Shown: in pieces, positions 34,680-43,132 of the stretch
Layout: every line of letters starts with the position of its first letter
How positions within the stretch are numbered: the stretch's first letter is position 1
Source: Candidatus Hydrogenedentota bacterium
GTDB lineage: Bacteria > Hydrogenedentota > Hydrogenedentia > Hydrogenedentales > CAILVY01
Length of the DNA: 64,000 nt
Assembly: GCA_029565395.1 (NCBI GenBank)
Contig: JAKQOG010000088.1
Coordinates: 1 to 64,000 of the forward strand
Reading direction: 5' to 3'
Translations under genes and position numbers: made by a program
Notes under the pieces: model-generated
Told to the model about the DNA's origin: nothing
Seen by the model: only the letters and a program-made list of their open reading frames with translations
The model's database searches: none

Positions 34680-37352
34680 ATGTTTGTCCCTCTTTTTCTC
34701 AGTGTGTTGGCTACTGTTTCCGGGCTTCCTTCCTGGGAATTTGATTCGCCGGCGGATCTGCAAATCTGGCAACCGAATGCGCAGTTGGCTGATGTGGCGA
34801 TCAGGGATGGGGTTGTGCATGCCCGCACGACCGATTGGGACCCGTTTTTCACATGCCGGGATCTGGATTTTCCCGCTACCTCATGGCAATACGTGGTGGT
34901 ACGTCTCAAAGCAAGCCAGCCGGGCAATGGCGAACTCTTTTGGTCGAAAGACTTGGAGGGCAAATACGGCGGTCTCTCGCAAGAGAAGAGTACACCGTTC
35001 AAGGTGCGTGGGAATGGGCAGTGGGAGGACATAACCATCCTTCCGTTTTGGCAAAAAGAGGGAACCATCCGGCAGCTTCGGCTTGATCTTTATGATGATA
35101 CGCAATTTGATATTGACTGGATACGAATTCTGGAGTGGGGGGAAGGCCGACCGCCCTTGACCGATGGCTACGTTTGGAATTTTGATGGGGGCAGCCCAGT
35201 GGCTTGGCGTATTCATGAGGGCTGTTCGGATTTCTTTGCGCCGCCCCTGGACTTGCCTTTGGGTTCAAGAGGGTGGGTGAATGTGCGGCTCAGCGCGGGA
35301 AAGGACGCTGAGGGTGCGGTGTTATGGGCGGCGAAAGATACTCTGGGCGCGCAAAGCGAATCGTTCACGCTTCGGGGCGATGGGCAATTCCATACATACA
35401 CGGTGGAGGTGGCCAGTTATCCCGCATGGGGGGAACGCATAACCGCGTTTGGATTGCGGCTCCCGGAAGATGCCCTCCAGAAAATAGAATCCGTCAGCAT
35501 TACAGAAGCCCCGGAGGGGCCGGGGGAAATGGTGGTGAGTTATTTTGGGTTTGAGAACGGTGTGAATCGCGCGGGTAGAAACTGCCGGATATTGGCGCAA
35601 TTTGAAAATACGGGGGGTAGTGCGTGTTCTCTGGAAAATGTCCAGCTTCATGTCCCCCAGAGCGTTCGTATTATGGTTTCGCCGGAAAAAACCTCTATAG
35701 GGCCGGTTGAGTTCAAAGACATCGCGGAATTGGTCTGGGAAGTAATGGTGGATGCTCCGGGTACCTATGCATTCTCTCTGTCTAGCATCCCGGAGCTTCC
35801 TGAAAATTCGCAAATGGCCTTAACCTTCCTCGAATCGCTTAATTTGCCCAAGGCGGATTATGTCCCGGAGCCCAAACCAGTGCAGACGGACATTGAGGTG
35901 TGCATGTATTATTTTCCAGGATGGGGTTCGGAGGCCAAGTGGGATTGTATCCGCCAGACCGCGCCGGTCCGCAAGCCGCTCCTGGGCTACTATGATGAGT
36001 CACGCGCGGACATCGTGGATTGGCAAATCAAGTGGGCGGCGGAAAATGGGGTGAAATGTTATCTTGTGGATTGGTATTGGGTGAAGGGGAATCAGCACCT
36101 CACCCATTGGTTTGAGGCGTATCGCAAGGCGAAATACCGCGATCTGCTACATGTGGCCATTATGTGGGCCAATCACAATCCGCCCGGTTCTCATTCAATG
36201 GAGGATTGGCGCAAAGTGAATCAGGAATGGATTGACCGCTATTTCAATCTCCCCTCGTACTACCGCCTCAATGGCAAGCCCGCGTTGTTTTTTTGGGATC
36301 CAAACAATCTACGCAATGATTTGGGCGGTTCAGAAGGCGCGAAAGCAGCCTTGGCTGAATCCCAGGCGATGGCACAGGCCGCGGGATATCCCGGTGTTGA
36401 ATTTGTTGCGGTGAACAATGACCAGTCTCCGGCGCTCGTGAAATTGCTTGAAGACGAAGGATATGCCGGGGCCACGAATTACCATGAATGGGGCCGCGCC
36501 GTGGAGATGTCCCCGACGCCCAAGCGCGCCCGGTATGAGGATGTAGTCGCCACGGCGCCGGAGAATTGGGCGAAGCGGGACGCCATGTCCTCCACACTGA
36601 CGTATTACCCGCTGGTGGATACCGGATGGGATTCGCGCCCATGGCATGGAAGCAAATCATTGGTGATTGGCGGGCGTACTGTTGCGCTTTTCGAACGCAT
36701 TCTGCGGGATGTCAAGACATTTAGCGAGGCGCGTGGAAAACGTATGGTGGTATTGGGGCCTTCCAACGAATGGGGTGAAGGCAGCTATGTCGAGCCCTGC
36801 ACGGAATATGATTTCGGCATGATGGAGGCCATTCGCAACGTTTTTGCAAAAGGCGATCCTGCGTCGTGGCCTGTAAATATTGGTCCAGCGGAGGTGGGCC
36901 TTGGTCCGTATGATTTTCCGCCTTTACTGAAAATCACTTCGTGGGAGTTTGACCAAGACGCGGGGGGGTGGAATGCTATGATGGGCGTCGCGGACCTGCG
37001 CTGTGAAAATGGTTGTCTGTATTTCAAAACCACCACGGATGATCCTGCGATTCATGTTTCAGTAGACCAGGTTCTGGCATCGGATTTCCCCAACATATTG
37101 GTGCGGATGAAACTGACCGGTTCCGCTCCCAAAGACATATCGATGCAATTATTCTGGTCCATGGGAGGCGGTGGCACTTCGGAAGCCGCCAGTATTTCAT
37201 TTCCGGCCGTCAATGATGGCGAGTTTCATGAGTATACATTGGACCTGAAGAGCCGTCCGCGCTGGCGGGGCCGCATTGCAGGGTTGCGTTTCGATCCGGG
37301 TAGTGTTTCCGGGCTTGAAGTGTATATTGACCGGATTGCCTTGGAAAAATAG
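34680..37352 (+). CDS. Secreted GH99/WbsX-like glycosidase with three carbohydrate-binding-like modules
   Basis: 890 residues with a predicted signal peptide and AGGAGA before the ATG. The catalytic region at about 400-720 has the WbsX/GH99-like signs: MYYFPGWGSEAKW, VKCYLVDWYWVKG, GKPALFFWDP and the C-terminal NEWGEGSYVEPC, where the Glu residues are likely catalytic. Three related beta-sandwich modules flank it: about 20-145 (LPSWEFDSPADLQIW), about 160-280 (YVWNFDGGSPVAW) and about 745-890 (TSWEFDQDAGGWN), all ending in a PSW or RPRW..GRI..L segment. Between modules two and three lies a short Ig-like stretch. The likely target is a mannan or rhamnose-type glycan, but that is inferred from the family only. 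It is convergent with the TlpA-like gene, 13 bases away. Confidence 0.8.
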   Translation: MFVPLFLSVLATVSGLPSWEFDSPADLQIWQPNAQLADVAIRDGVVHARTTDWDPFFTCRDLDFPATSWQYVVVRLKASQPGNGELFWSKDLEGKYGGLSQEKSTPFKVRGNGQWEDITILPFWQKEGTIRQLRLDLYDDTQFDIDWIRILEWGEGRPPLTDGYVWNFDGGSPVAWRIHEGCSDFFAPPLDLPLGSRGWVNVRLSAGKDAEGAVLWAAKDTLGAQSESFTLRGDGQFHTYTVEVASYPAWGERITAFGLRLPEDALQKIESVSITEAPEGPGEMVVSYFGFENGVNRAGRNCRILAQFENTGGSACSLENVQLHVPQSVRIMVSPEKTSIGPVEFKDIAELVWEVMVDAPGTYAFSLSSIPELPENSQMALTFLESLNLPKADYVPEPKPVQTDIEVCMYYFPGWGSEAKWDCIRQTAPVRKPLLGYYDESRADIVDWQIKWAAENGVKCYLVDWYWVKGNQHLTHWFEAYRKAKYRDLLHVAIMWANHNPPGSHSMEDWRKVNQEWIDRYFNLPSYYRLNGKPALFFWDPNNLRNDLGGSEGAKAALAESQAMAQAAGYPGVEFVAVNNDQSPALVKLLEDEGYAGATNYHEWGRAVEMSPTPKRARYEDVVATAPENWAKRDAMSSTLTYYPLVDTGWDSRPWHGSKSLVIGGRTVALFERILRDVKTFSEARGKRMVVLGPSNEWGEGSYVEPCTEYDFGMMEAIRNVFAKGDPASWPVNIGPAEVGLGPYDFPPLLKITSWEFDQDAGGWNAMMGVADLRCENGCLYFKTTTDDPAIHVSVDQVLASDFPNILVRMKLTGSAPKDISMQLFWSMGGGGTSEAASISFPAVNDGEFHEYTLDLKSRPRWRGRIAGLRFDPGSVSGLEVYIDRIALEK

Positions 37353-37365
37353 CGTTGGGCGGAAG

Positions 37366-38562
37366 TTATTTTGCTTCTTCGGGTGCTTTCCCAGCGAGAA
37401 TGGCGTCTAGCTCTTTGGGCAAGTCTTCCTTGAAGGTGGGGCTAAGGCCATTGTGTGCTTCACGGACAATGCCCTCTTTGTCCACGATTACCATACGCGG
37501 GATGCTGCTGGCACGGTAGTCCATGCCCGCTTTTTTGTCTTTATCCAATGCCACGGTAACCTTGATGCTCAATTTGTCAAGAAACGCCTTGATCTTCTCT
37601 TCGGGTTCGCCCAGATTTACGGCGTACAACAATACCCCCTTGCTCTCATACTGTTTTGCTACTTCCGCAACAATCGGCATGGCCATACGGCAGGGACCGC
37701 ACCACGTGGCGAAGAAATCCAGGATTACCACATTTTTCCCCTTGAGACTGGCCAAATCGAGTTTTCCGCCCCCCATGATGTCGAGTGTCAGGGAAGGCGC
37801 CGGTTTTCCAATCATGGGATCTTTTCCGCCCGCCATTCCCCTTGGATCCATTGGCGTGACTCCTTCCGGAGGCGTAAAGGCAAAGCGATCATCGGGAATA
37901 CTTGGATTGGCCTGCCATTTTGAAAATACAAACTCACCGGTGGCGGAACTCACCCCGCCCATCCCTTGTGAAGCAGTCAAGATTAAGTGTTGGAGCAAAG
38001 GCGTTGTGCCTTCCAGGGTCCAGACATCCATTTTATAGGCCGTGGTTGTTAACCGGATATGCTGCTGTTTTGAAGTGTTTTCGCCATTGGGTTGTTCCAG
38101 TCCAACATACTCTACATCGGATGCGGAAGTGAGGATGGAATCGTCCCCATGGAGGAATTTTGCCAGCCACATGAACCCCATGTTGATCATCCCTCCGCCC
38201 ACCAGACTCATCAGTTCTTTCCGTGTGGACGGTTTTTCCAGATATTGCTTTTCTGTTATCAGATGAACCACCTGTTTCTGGGCATTGCAGAAGAAATCCG
38301 CTTCGTTTGTCGGCGTGCCGACGTGCAGGTACATGTCTTTGTCCCCGCGCATCATTAAGGCACATTTTATTTCCACGCTTCGGTCGGCGCCGGCCATGTT
38401 GATCTTTTGGCTTACCACCATCTCCACGGACAGTGAGCCAAGCCCTTTTGCATAGTTCATGGCATCGGTTATCACTTGCCGGGCATCAACCGTCTGGCTA
38501 TAGGCGGAAGGGAAGGCGAACAGGCAAAAAAGGATGGTTATCCCACATAATAAACGGCGCAT
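37366..38562 (-). CDS. TlpA/ResA-like thioredoxin with LolA/DUF2092-like N-terminal domain
   Basis: 398 residues with signal peptide (LLCGITILFCLFAFPSAYSQ). The N-terminal half (about 25-250) looks like the LolA or DUF2092 fold of outer membrane lipoprotein handlers. The C-terminal half is a TlpA/ResA-type periplasmic thioredoxin: GKPAPSLTLDIMGGGKLDL, then LDFFATWCGPCRMAMPI with the CGPC redox site, and SSIPRMVIVDKEG with the cis-Pro. It therefore reduces disulfides in the periplasm and may also bind a hydrophobic cargo. AGGAG precedes the ATG. It is the last gene of a minus-strand run with the radical SAM gene 97 bases upstream. Confidence 0.82.
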   Translation of the reverse strand: MRRLLCGITILFCLFAFPSAYSQTVDARQVITDAMNYAKGLGSLSVEMVVSQKINMAGADRSVEIKCALMMRGDKDMYLHVGTPTNEADFFCNAQKQVVHLITEKQYLEKPSTRKELMSLVGGGMINMGFMWLAKFLHGDDSILTSASDVEYVGLEQPNGENTSKQQHIRLTTTAYKMDVWTLEGTTPLLQHLILTASQGMGGVSSATGEFVFSKWQANPSIPDDRFAFTPPEGVTPMDPRGMAGGKDPMIGKPAPSLTLDIMGGGKLDLASLKGKNVVILDFFATWCGPCRMAMPIVAEVAKQYESKGVLLYAVNLGEPEEKIKAFLDKLSIKVTVALDKDKKAGMDYRASSIPRMVIVDKEGIVREAHNGLSPTFKEDLPKELDAILAGKAPEEAK

Positions 38563-38659
38563 TTAAAAACTCCTGCAGGTTGCGATTAAGTCCCTATCAT
38601 ACCATAATGCGAAAACCGAAATTAAGTTGTTGGGGATAGTCATTTTGCCTATTCAGGAA

Positions 38660-39826
38660 TCAAATGAATCGTTTCATGATTTCGTCAATAACGGAATCGA
38701 CGTTTTCGGGGGTAATGCCAAACTCTTGGCAGGCGGATTGAGCAGCGTCGCGGCGTTGAGGGTTGGCACGATCATCCAAAGTGAAAAATGCACCCATGCG
38801 GCGCCCCACTTGATAAAGGGCCTGTTCTCCGGGAGATAAATCCAAAAAGACGTCGAGCATGGCCAGCATGGCGGGTTGGGCGCCGGGAAGCCGGCCTTCC
38901 AGATCACCAAAGAGATTGAGAATGTGGTCGCTCTTTACCATGCTGGTGATCCCTTGAAGTAATTCGAGGAAGAGCCGGATTTCGCGGGCCACCTGAACAT
39001 CCGTGCACTTTTTAAACCGGCCTGAACACCATTCTTCGAATAATGGTACATGATTGGGAATAGCGAGAGAACGGAGCCGGATGAAATCCGGATTAATCTG
39101 GTTCAGTGCATCCGCGGATTCGCGCGCGTGTATTTCCCAAAGATCCTGTCCGCCCAGGCCGGGCATGTAATATTCGGAAAGTTCCATGCCGGCGGCTTTG
39201 ATTTTTTGCCCCGCAAGAATGTGTTGCGCTTTGTTTACGCCTTTGTGAACGCGTTCGAGCACGGCATCCGCGCCGGATTCCAAACCAATGTGAATCCGGT
39301 CAAGCCCCGCCTCACGCACAGCCCGCAGATCGTCTTCCTTCCATGAGGCAACGGTCTGGGAGCGCGCGTAACACGTGATGCGCCGGATGTTCGGGAAACA
39401 GGCGCGCAGGTGGGTGAGAATTTCCATGAGGTGGTGCGGGCGGATGAACAGCGCATTCGCATCTTGAAGAAACACGTTCCGCATCCCTGCCCTGAACCAA
39501 TTGAGGGCCGCATTGAAGGAGTCCGCTTCCTCTGCGGGAAGGTCTTGTGCCATTGTATACAGCGCATCCCGTGATATTCGTCCGGAACCATCGCAGAGAG
39601 ACTGTATCTTTTCTATGTGCCGATGCACCGCATCAATGTCGCGTTTGATATGTTCGACGGGGCGTGTCGAAAATTTCGAGCCCTTGTATACGGGACAGAA
39701 GGCGCACCGGTTCCAGGGACAATTGCGGGATACCCGGATTAATAGGCTCTGTGCCTCGCTGGGTGGACGGATGGGGCCTTGTTCAAATCCGCAATATTCA
39801 TCCCGCTTCTGATTATTTGTTCCCAT
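38660..39826 (-). CDS. Radical SAM protein with CX4CX2C cluster motif
   Basis: 388 residues. The iron-sulfur motif is NCPWNRCAFCPVYKG near residue 35, with four residues between the first two cysteines instead of three. Such variants are known in a group of uncharacterised radical SAM proteins. Downstream are LIRVSRNC, a GLESGADAVLERVHKGV segment typical for SAM binding, and GGQDLWEIHARE. The last 80 residues are variable. No B12-binding domain is seen. It lies nine bases after the stop of the 39836-42184 gene, so it belongs to that operon; the substrate is not known. Confidence 0.72.
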   Translation of the reverse strand: MGTNNQKRDEYCGFEQGPIRPPSEAQSLLIRVSRNCPWNRCAFCPVYKGSKFSTRPVEHIKRDIDAVHRHIEKIQSLCDGSGRISRDALYTMAQDLPAEEADSFNAALNWFRAGMRNVFLQDANALFIRPHHLMEILTHLRACFPNIRRITCYARSQTVASWKEDDLRAVREAGLDRIHIGLESGADAVLERVHKGVNKAQHILAGQKIKAAGMELSEYYMPGLGGQDLWEIHARESADALNQINPDFIRLRSLAIPNHVPLFEEWCSGRFKKCTDVQVAREIRLFLELLQGITSMVKSDHILNLFGDLEGRLPGAQPAMLAMLDVFLDLSPGEQALYQVGRRMGAFFTLDDRANPQRRDAAQSACQEFGITPENVDSVIDEIMKRFI

Positions 39827-39835
39827 GGCGCGCCT

Positions 39836-42184
39836 TTAGGTTCGTTTCCAGTCTGCCGGGAGCCAGTTTGTTTCAATGGGCAATAGATTGCTCTTGCCCT
39901 CGGGCAAGTATTCTGTCTCGCCATCTTTTCCGGGAGCGAGCTTGATGCGGGTTTTGTCGCAGCCCCGGCTGTTCCACAGCATTTCCTGGAAATTAGGCAA
40001 GGCAGGATCCGTAGAGAGGATTCGCCAAAGTCCGTCCGGTTCCCTTGTCCAGGTGAACCAGATTTCTTCCGTGGGCGTGCGCGGGATGCGGAGGGTGCCG
40101 TCATACCCGCTGCCAAACGGCAAGTCGTCACGGCGCAGGGCGCGGCACAACGCGAACATAAACACGCGCACCTGCCCCGTGGTTTCATAATTGCTGAAAT
40201 CCCACCGCCGTATCTGGCGCAGAAAACAAAAGGAATTGTTCCGGAAAAACCACCATTTCCAGGCACGGCCGGCATATTCCAAGTAGTAGCCGTTGGCATC
40301 CTGATAGCGTTCCGCATACAGTTCCGTTAACCCGCGCCAATCCGCCGCATCGTAGGCTGTTTTAAACGCATCGATGCGTTGCACAATTTCATCAGCGATG
40401 GGCCGATGCAAACCATCCACGCCCTCAAAGGTGGGATAAACCACCTGACATACAGGCCGTTCGTCTTTCGATTGACCCACAGGCTGCACATGGAGCGTTC
40501 CATCCGCTTCCATAATAATCAGTTCGGCGGGCGCGCTGAGAGTCTCACTGAACACCAGATAATCCAGGTAATTCACCGTGCCTTCCACAATCTCCCGGGA
40601 CGAAGTGCGCGCATGGAGGGCATATAGATATTTTTTGCCGCGTTTGGCATTTGTATCCAGAAACACGGCTTGCTGCGTTCGGATCACTTCCGGCAGGGAC
40701 TCATCCAACCATCGGTATACAAGATACTCCGTTGCCCCTGGATCATGCGGCCATTCGAGACGCAATCCTTCCTCCGTCCATTCCGCGTGCGCGCCGCGTA
40801 CTGCCTTTGGCAATTCAACCCGGTACGTTTGCTGTTCATACAAATTCTCATGGGATTGCATCACGTAGGTGTGGCCATGAATGCTGCATACCCAAGCGGT
40901 TCCTGTATCCTTTTTGGGATAATAGTTGTTCAGTAAATCCTGATAAGCGTGTGCAGAGTCACATTCGCCAGGATGAATGACATGGGCAAACCGATCCAGC
41001 ACGGTTTGCGGCGTGGCGGGGGGGAGCAGGGGGATGAAGAAATACCGGTCCTTATTGGGGATCAATTCATGTTCCAAGAAACGTTCCCATAACCCATAGG
41101 CGGCAAGGGCAAGGTTGCCCTGGTTGTGTATCCAATCCACATCCTGGAGATTTTCATGGAATTCATTGATGTCCCGGGCGGCCTTGTATTGATAGGCCAC
41201 CTTGGTCTTCTCGAATACTTCTTCCTTTTCCGGGATGAGCCGCCGTTGAATTATTTCAAGAAGCGTGGGACAGATCACCTCGCGCCAGCACTGCGCATTG
41301 TCGTAATCGAAGAGGTCCCAGAAGGGTTCAAACTGATAGACGGTCGCACCGAGCAGAGCGCCTTGTAAAATCATCGCACGGTAGAGTTGAGGGGGCATGC
41401 CGCGGGTATTATCCGCCTGAAACTGGCCGAAGACGCCGGGCGAGATCATCCGCCCGTTTTCAAACCACCAGGACTGCGGCTCGACGCCCCAATGCTCCGT
41501 GATTCCCGCCATCCAGATCCCCCACACGGAGGTCTGGCGCGGCAGATGCTGCGGCCCGATGTGTTCATTTACGGCCAAAACATACTCGCCGTATTCACGG
41601 ATCTTTTCCAGCAGGGGTTGGTTCAGCACGTCCGCGCCAATGTGCATCCATTTCAAGCCTTGTAGTGAAATACTCAAGTATTTTCCATGCCGGCCTGCCA
41701 TCTCGATGATATCCATCGCGTACCGCGCTTCCGGCGATACCACATACCGTGGAACATTGAACGATCGATAATGTTCGTAATTGATTTCCGTCAGGGTCAT
41801 GCTCTGGATGCAGGGGTACTCCTGCAACAGCTTTTCCACATATTCCGGATCGAATACATACTGATCATGCGGATCGGCAAACTGAAAATTTGCCGGAACG
41901 TCTTCCTTTTGCAATTCGTCAAACACTGCGCGAAAGCGATCATAGCGGGCCTGATGATTTTGCATGCGCAGTTCCATCTGCAGGTGGCAATACGGTTTCA
42001 GAACTTCCGGCAGCGCCTCGTTCCACGCGCGAACCGCCTCGCGGCCATGTGCCCGTGCTTCTTCTAAAGGATTATTTCCGCCGCCAAAGTGCTCATCGGA
42101 ATCATTGAAGCGGTTGTTGGTTTGCAGCATGATCAAGGGGCGCTTGCGGGTGATATTGCCCCACGTGGGCGGCGTTCTAAGCAT
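39836..42184 (-). CDS. Putative glycoside hydrolase, GH98-like, with NTF2-like C-terminal domain
   Basis: 782 residues, no signal peptide recognised at the chosen start, which has GAGGAG before it. The middle (about 60-390) has a TIM-barrel style of secondary structure and motifs such as VFDELQKEDVPANFQFAD, MTLTEINYEHY, VWGIWMAGITEHWGVEPQSW and GATVYQFEPF, which resemble family GH98 M domains. That assignment is tentative. A middle beta-rich domain (about 420-560) has fibronectin-like strands. The C-terminal 200 residues (AFKTAYDAADWRGLTELYAER) resemble a SnoaL/NTF2 fold. It is 12 bases downstream of the SMP-30 gene, and the radical SAM gene starts nine bases after its stop. Confidence 0.6.
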   Translation of the reverse strand: MLRTPPTWGNITRKRPLIMLQTNNRFNDSDEHFGGGNNPLEEARAHGREAVRAWNEALPEVLKPYCHLQMELRMQNHQARYDRFRAVFDELQKEDVPANFQFADPHDQYVFDPEYVEKLLQEYPCIQSMTLTEINYEHYRSFNVPRYVVSPEARYAMDIIEMAGRHGKYLSISLQGLKWMHIGADVLNQPLLEKIREYGEYVLAVNEHIGPQHLPRQTSVWGIWMAGITEHWGVEPQSWWFENGRMISPGVFGQFQADNTRGMPPQLYRAMILQGALLGATVYQFEPFWDLFDYDNAQCWREVICPTLLEIIQRRLIPEKEEVFEKTKVAYQYKAARDINEFHENLQDVDWIHNQGNLALAAYGLWERFLEHELIPNKDRYFFIPLLPPATPQTVLDRFAHVIHPGECDSAHAYQDLLNNYYPKKDTGTAWVCSIHGHTYVMQSHENLYEQQTYRVELPKAVRGAHAEWTEEGLRLEWPHDPGATEYLVYRWLDESLPEVIRTQQAVFLDTNAKRGKKYLYALHARTSSREIVEGTVNYLDYLVFSETLSAPAELIIMEADGTLHVQPVGQSKDERPVCQVVYPTFEGVDGLHRPIADEIVQRIDAFKTAYDAADWRGLTELYAERYQDANGYYLEYAGRAWKWWFFRNNSFCFLRQIRRWDFSNYETTGQVRVFMFALCRALRRDDLPFGSGYDGTLRIPRTPTEEIWFTWTREPDGLWRILSTDPALPNFQEMLWNSRGCDKTRIKLAPGKDGETEYLPEGKSNLLPIETNWLPADWKRT

Positions 42185-42196
42185 GAAGAACTCCTC

Positions 42197-43063
42197 TTAT
42201 TTTTTCATTGCCCATGTGGCGCTATGAACGCGCGCGGGCATGCTGTAGACGGCATCGGGCGTGGTTACATACAGCGTCGTGCCGTCCGGCCCGCCGAACG
42301 CACAATTGGTGGTCTGTTGTGAAAATGCAATCGCCTGTACCAGTTCGCCTTTCGGCGATATCACGCGTATGCCTTCTTTTGCCGTGGACCAGATGTTCCC
42401 CCGCTCATCCGCTTTCATACCGTCCGGATGCTGAATTTCACATAGCATCCGCGTGCTTTTGGAACTGCCATCACTGTTAAGCTCAAACGCTTTGATTAGA
42501 CTGCTTTCGCAGTCGCCCACGTATAGGATTTTTTCATCAGGGGACAACGTGAGGCCATTGGGTTTTTTGAAGTCGCGGGCAAGGCAATGCACCTCGCCTT
42601 TTGGGGTAATAAAAAATATCCCCGCGAAGTCTAGTTCAGCATTTGGCCCGGTTAAACCGCCTTCCAAACCATAGGGCGGGTCGGTGAAAAAAATCGTGCC
42701 GTCCGAACGAACCACCACATCATTGGGGCTGTTAAGGCGCTTTCCCTCAAAGCGATCTGCAACCGCTATTACGGTTCCGTCTGCTTCCGTACGGCTTACA
42801 CGCCGGTTTTTATGTTCCGCGGCGATCAGGCGGCCTTGAGGGTCAAGAGTCAAACCGTTGGAACAACCACTGGGCTTACGGAAGATGGATTTGTCCGCAC
42901 GGTAGATTGTGTCCGCTGGAATATCACTGAAGATCAACACGTTGGACGGAAGCCAGAGGGGGCCTTCCGTAAATTTGAATCCTTCCGCGACGCACTGCAT
43001 GGGGCCTGTGGCCAACTCCGCCTGAGCCCCGGAAAGCAAAACGCTTAACATAGCTATAAACAT
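42197..43063 (-). CDS. Secreted SMP-30/gluconolactonase-like protein
   Basis: 288 residues. A signal peptide (MLSVLLSGAQAELA) is followed by a six-bladed propeller typical for SMP-30/gluconolactonase-like enzymes: FTEGPLWLPSNVLIFSDIP, CSNGLTLDPQGRLIAAEHKNR, LNSPNDVVVRSDGTIFFTDPPYG and PNGLTLSPDEKILYVGD. The Asn and Asp residues in NSPND and the metal-ligand Glu near the first blade are present. These enzymes open sugar lactones. It is the first gene of a minus-strand operon that continues with the GH98-like protein, suggesting both act on sugars. Confidence 0.82.
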   Translation of the reverse strand: MFIAMLSVLLSGAQAELATGPMQCVAEGFKFTEGPLWLPSNVLIFSDIPADTIYRADKSIFRKPSGCSNGLTLDPQGRLIAAEHKNRRVSRTEADGTVIAVADRFEGKRLNSPNDVVVRSDGTIFFTDPPYGLEGGLTGPNAELDFAGIFFITPKGEVHCLARDFKKPNGLTLSPDEKILYVGDCESSLIKAFELNSDGSSKSTRMLCEIQHPDGMKADERGNIWSTAKEGIRVISPKGELVQAIAFSQQTTNCAFGGPDGTTLYVTTPDAVYSMPARVHSATWAMKK

Positions 43064-43132
43064 GATGTGATCCCTTCTGTTATTAGCGATATTGTAGGCA
43101 GCCTTGATGCACGGTGCAAACGTCCCAGAGAC

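Noticed and set aside
36268-36660. Long minus-strand frames inside the GH99-like gene
   Set aside because: They are shadows of the real gene; no ribosome site and no family signs.
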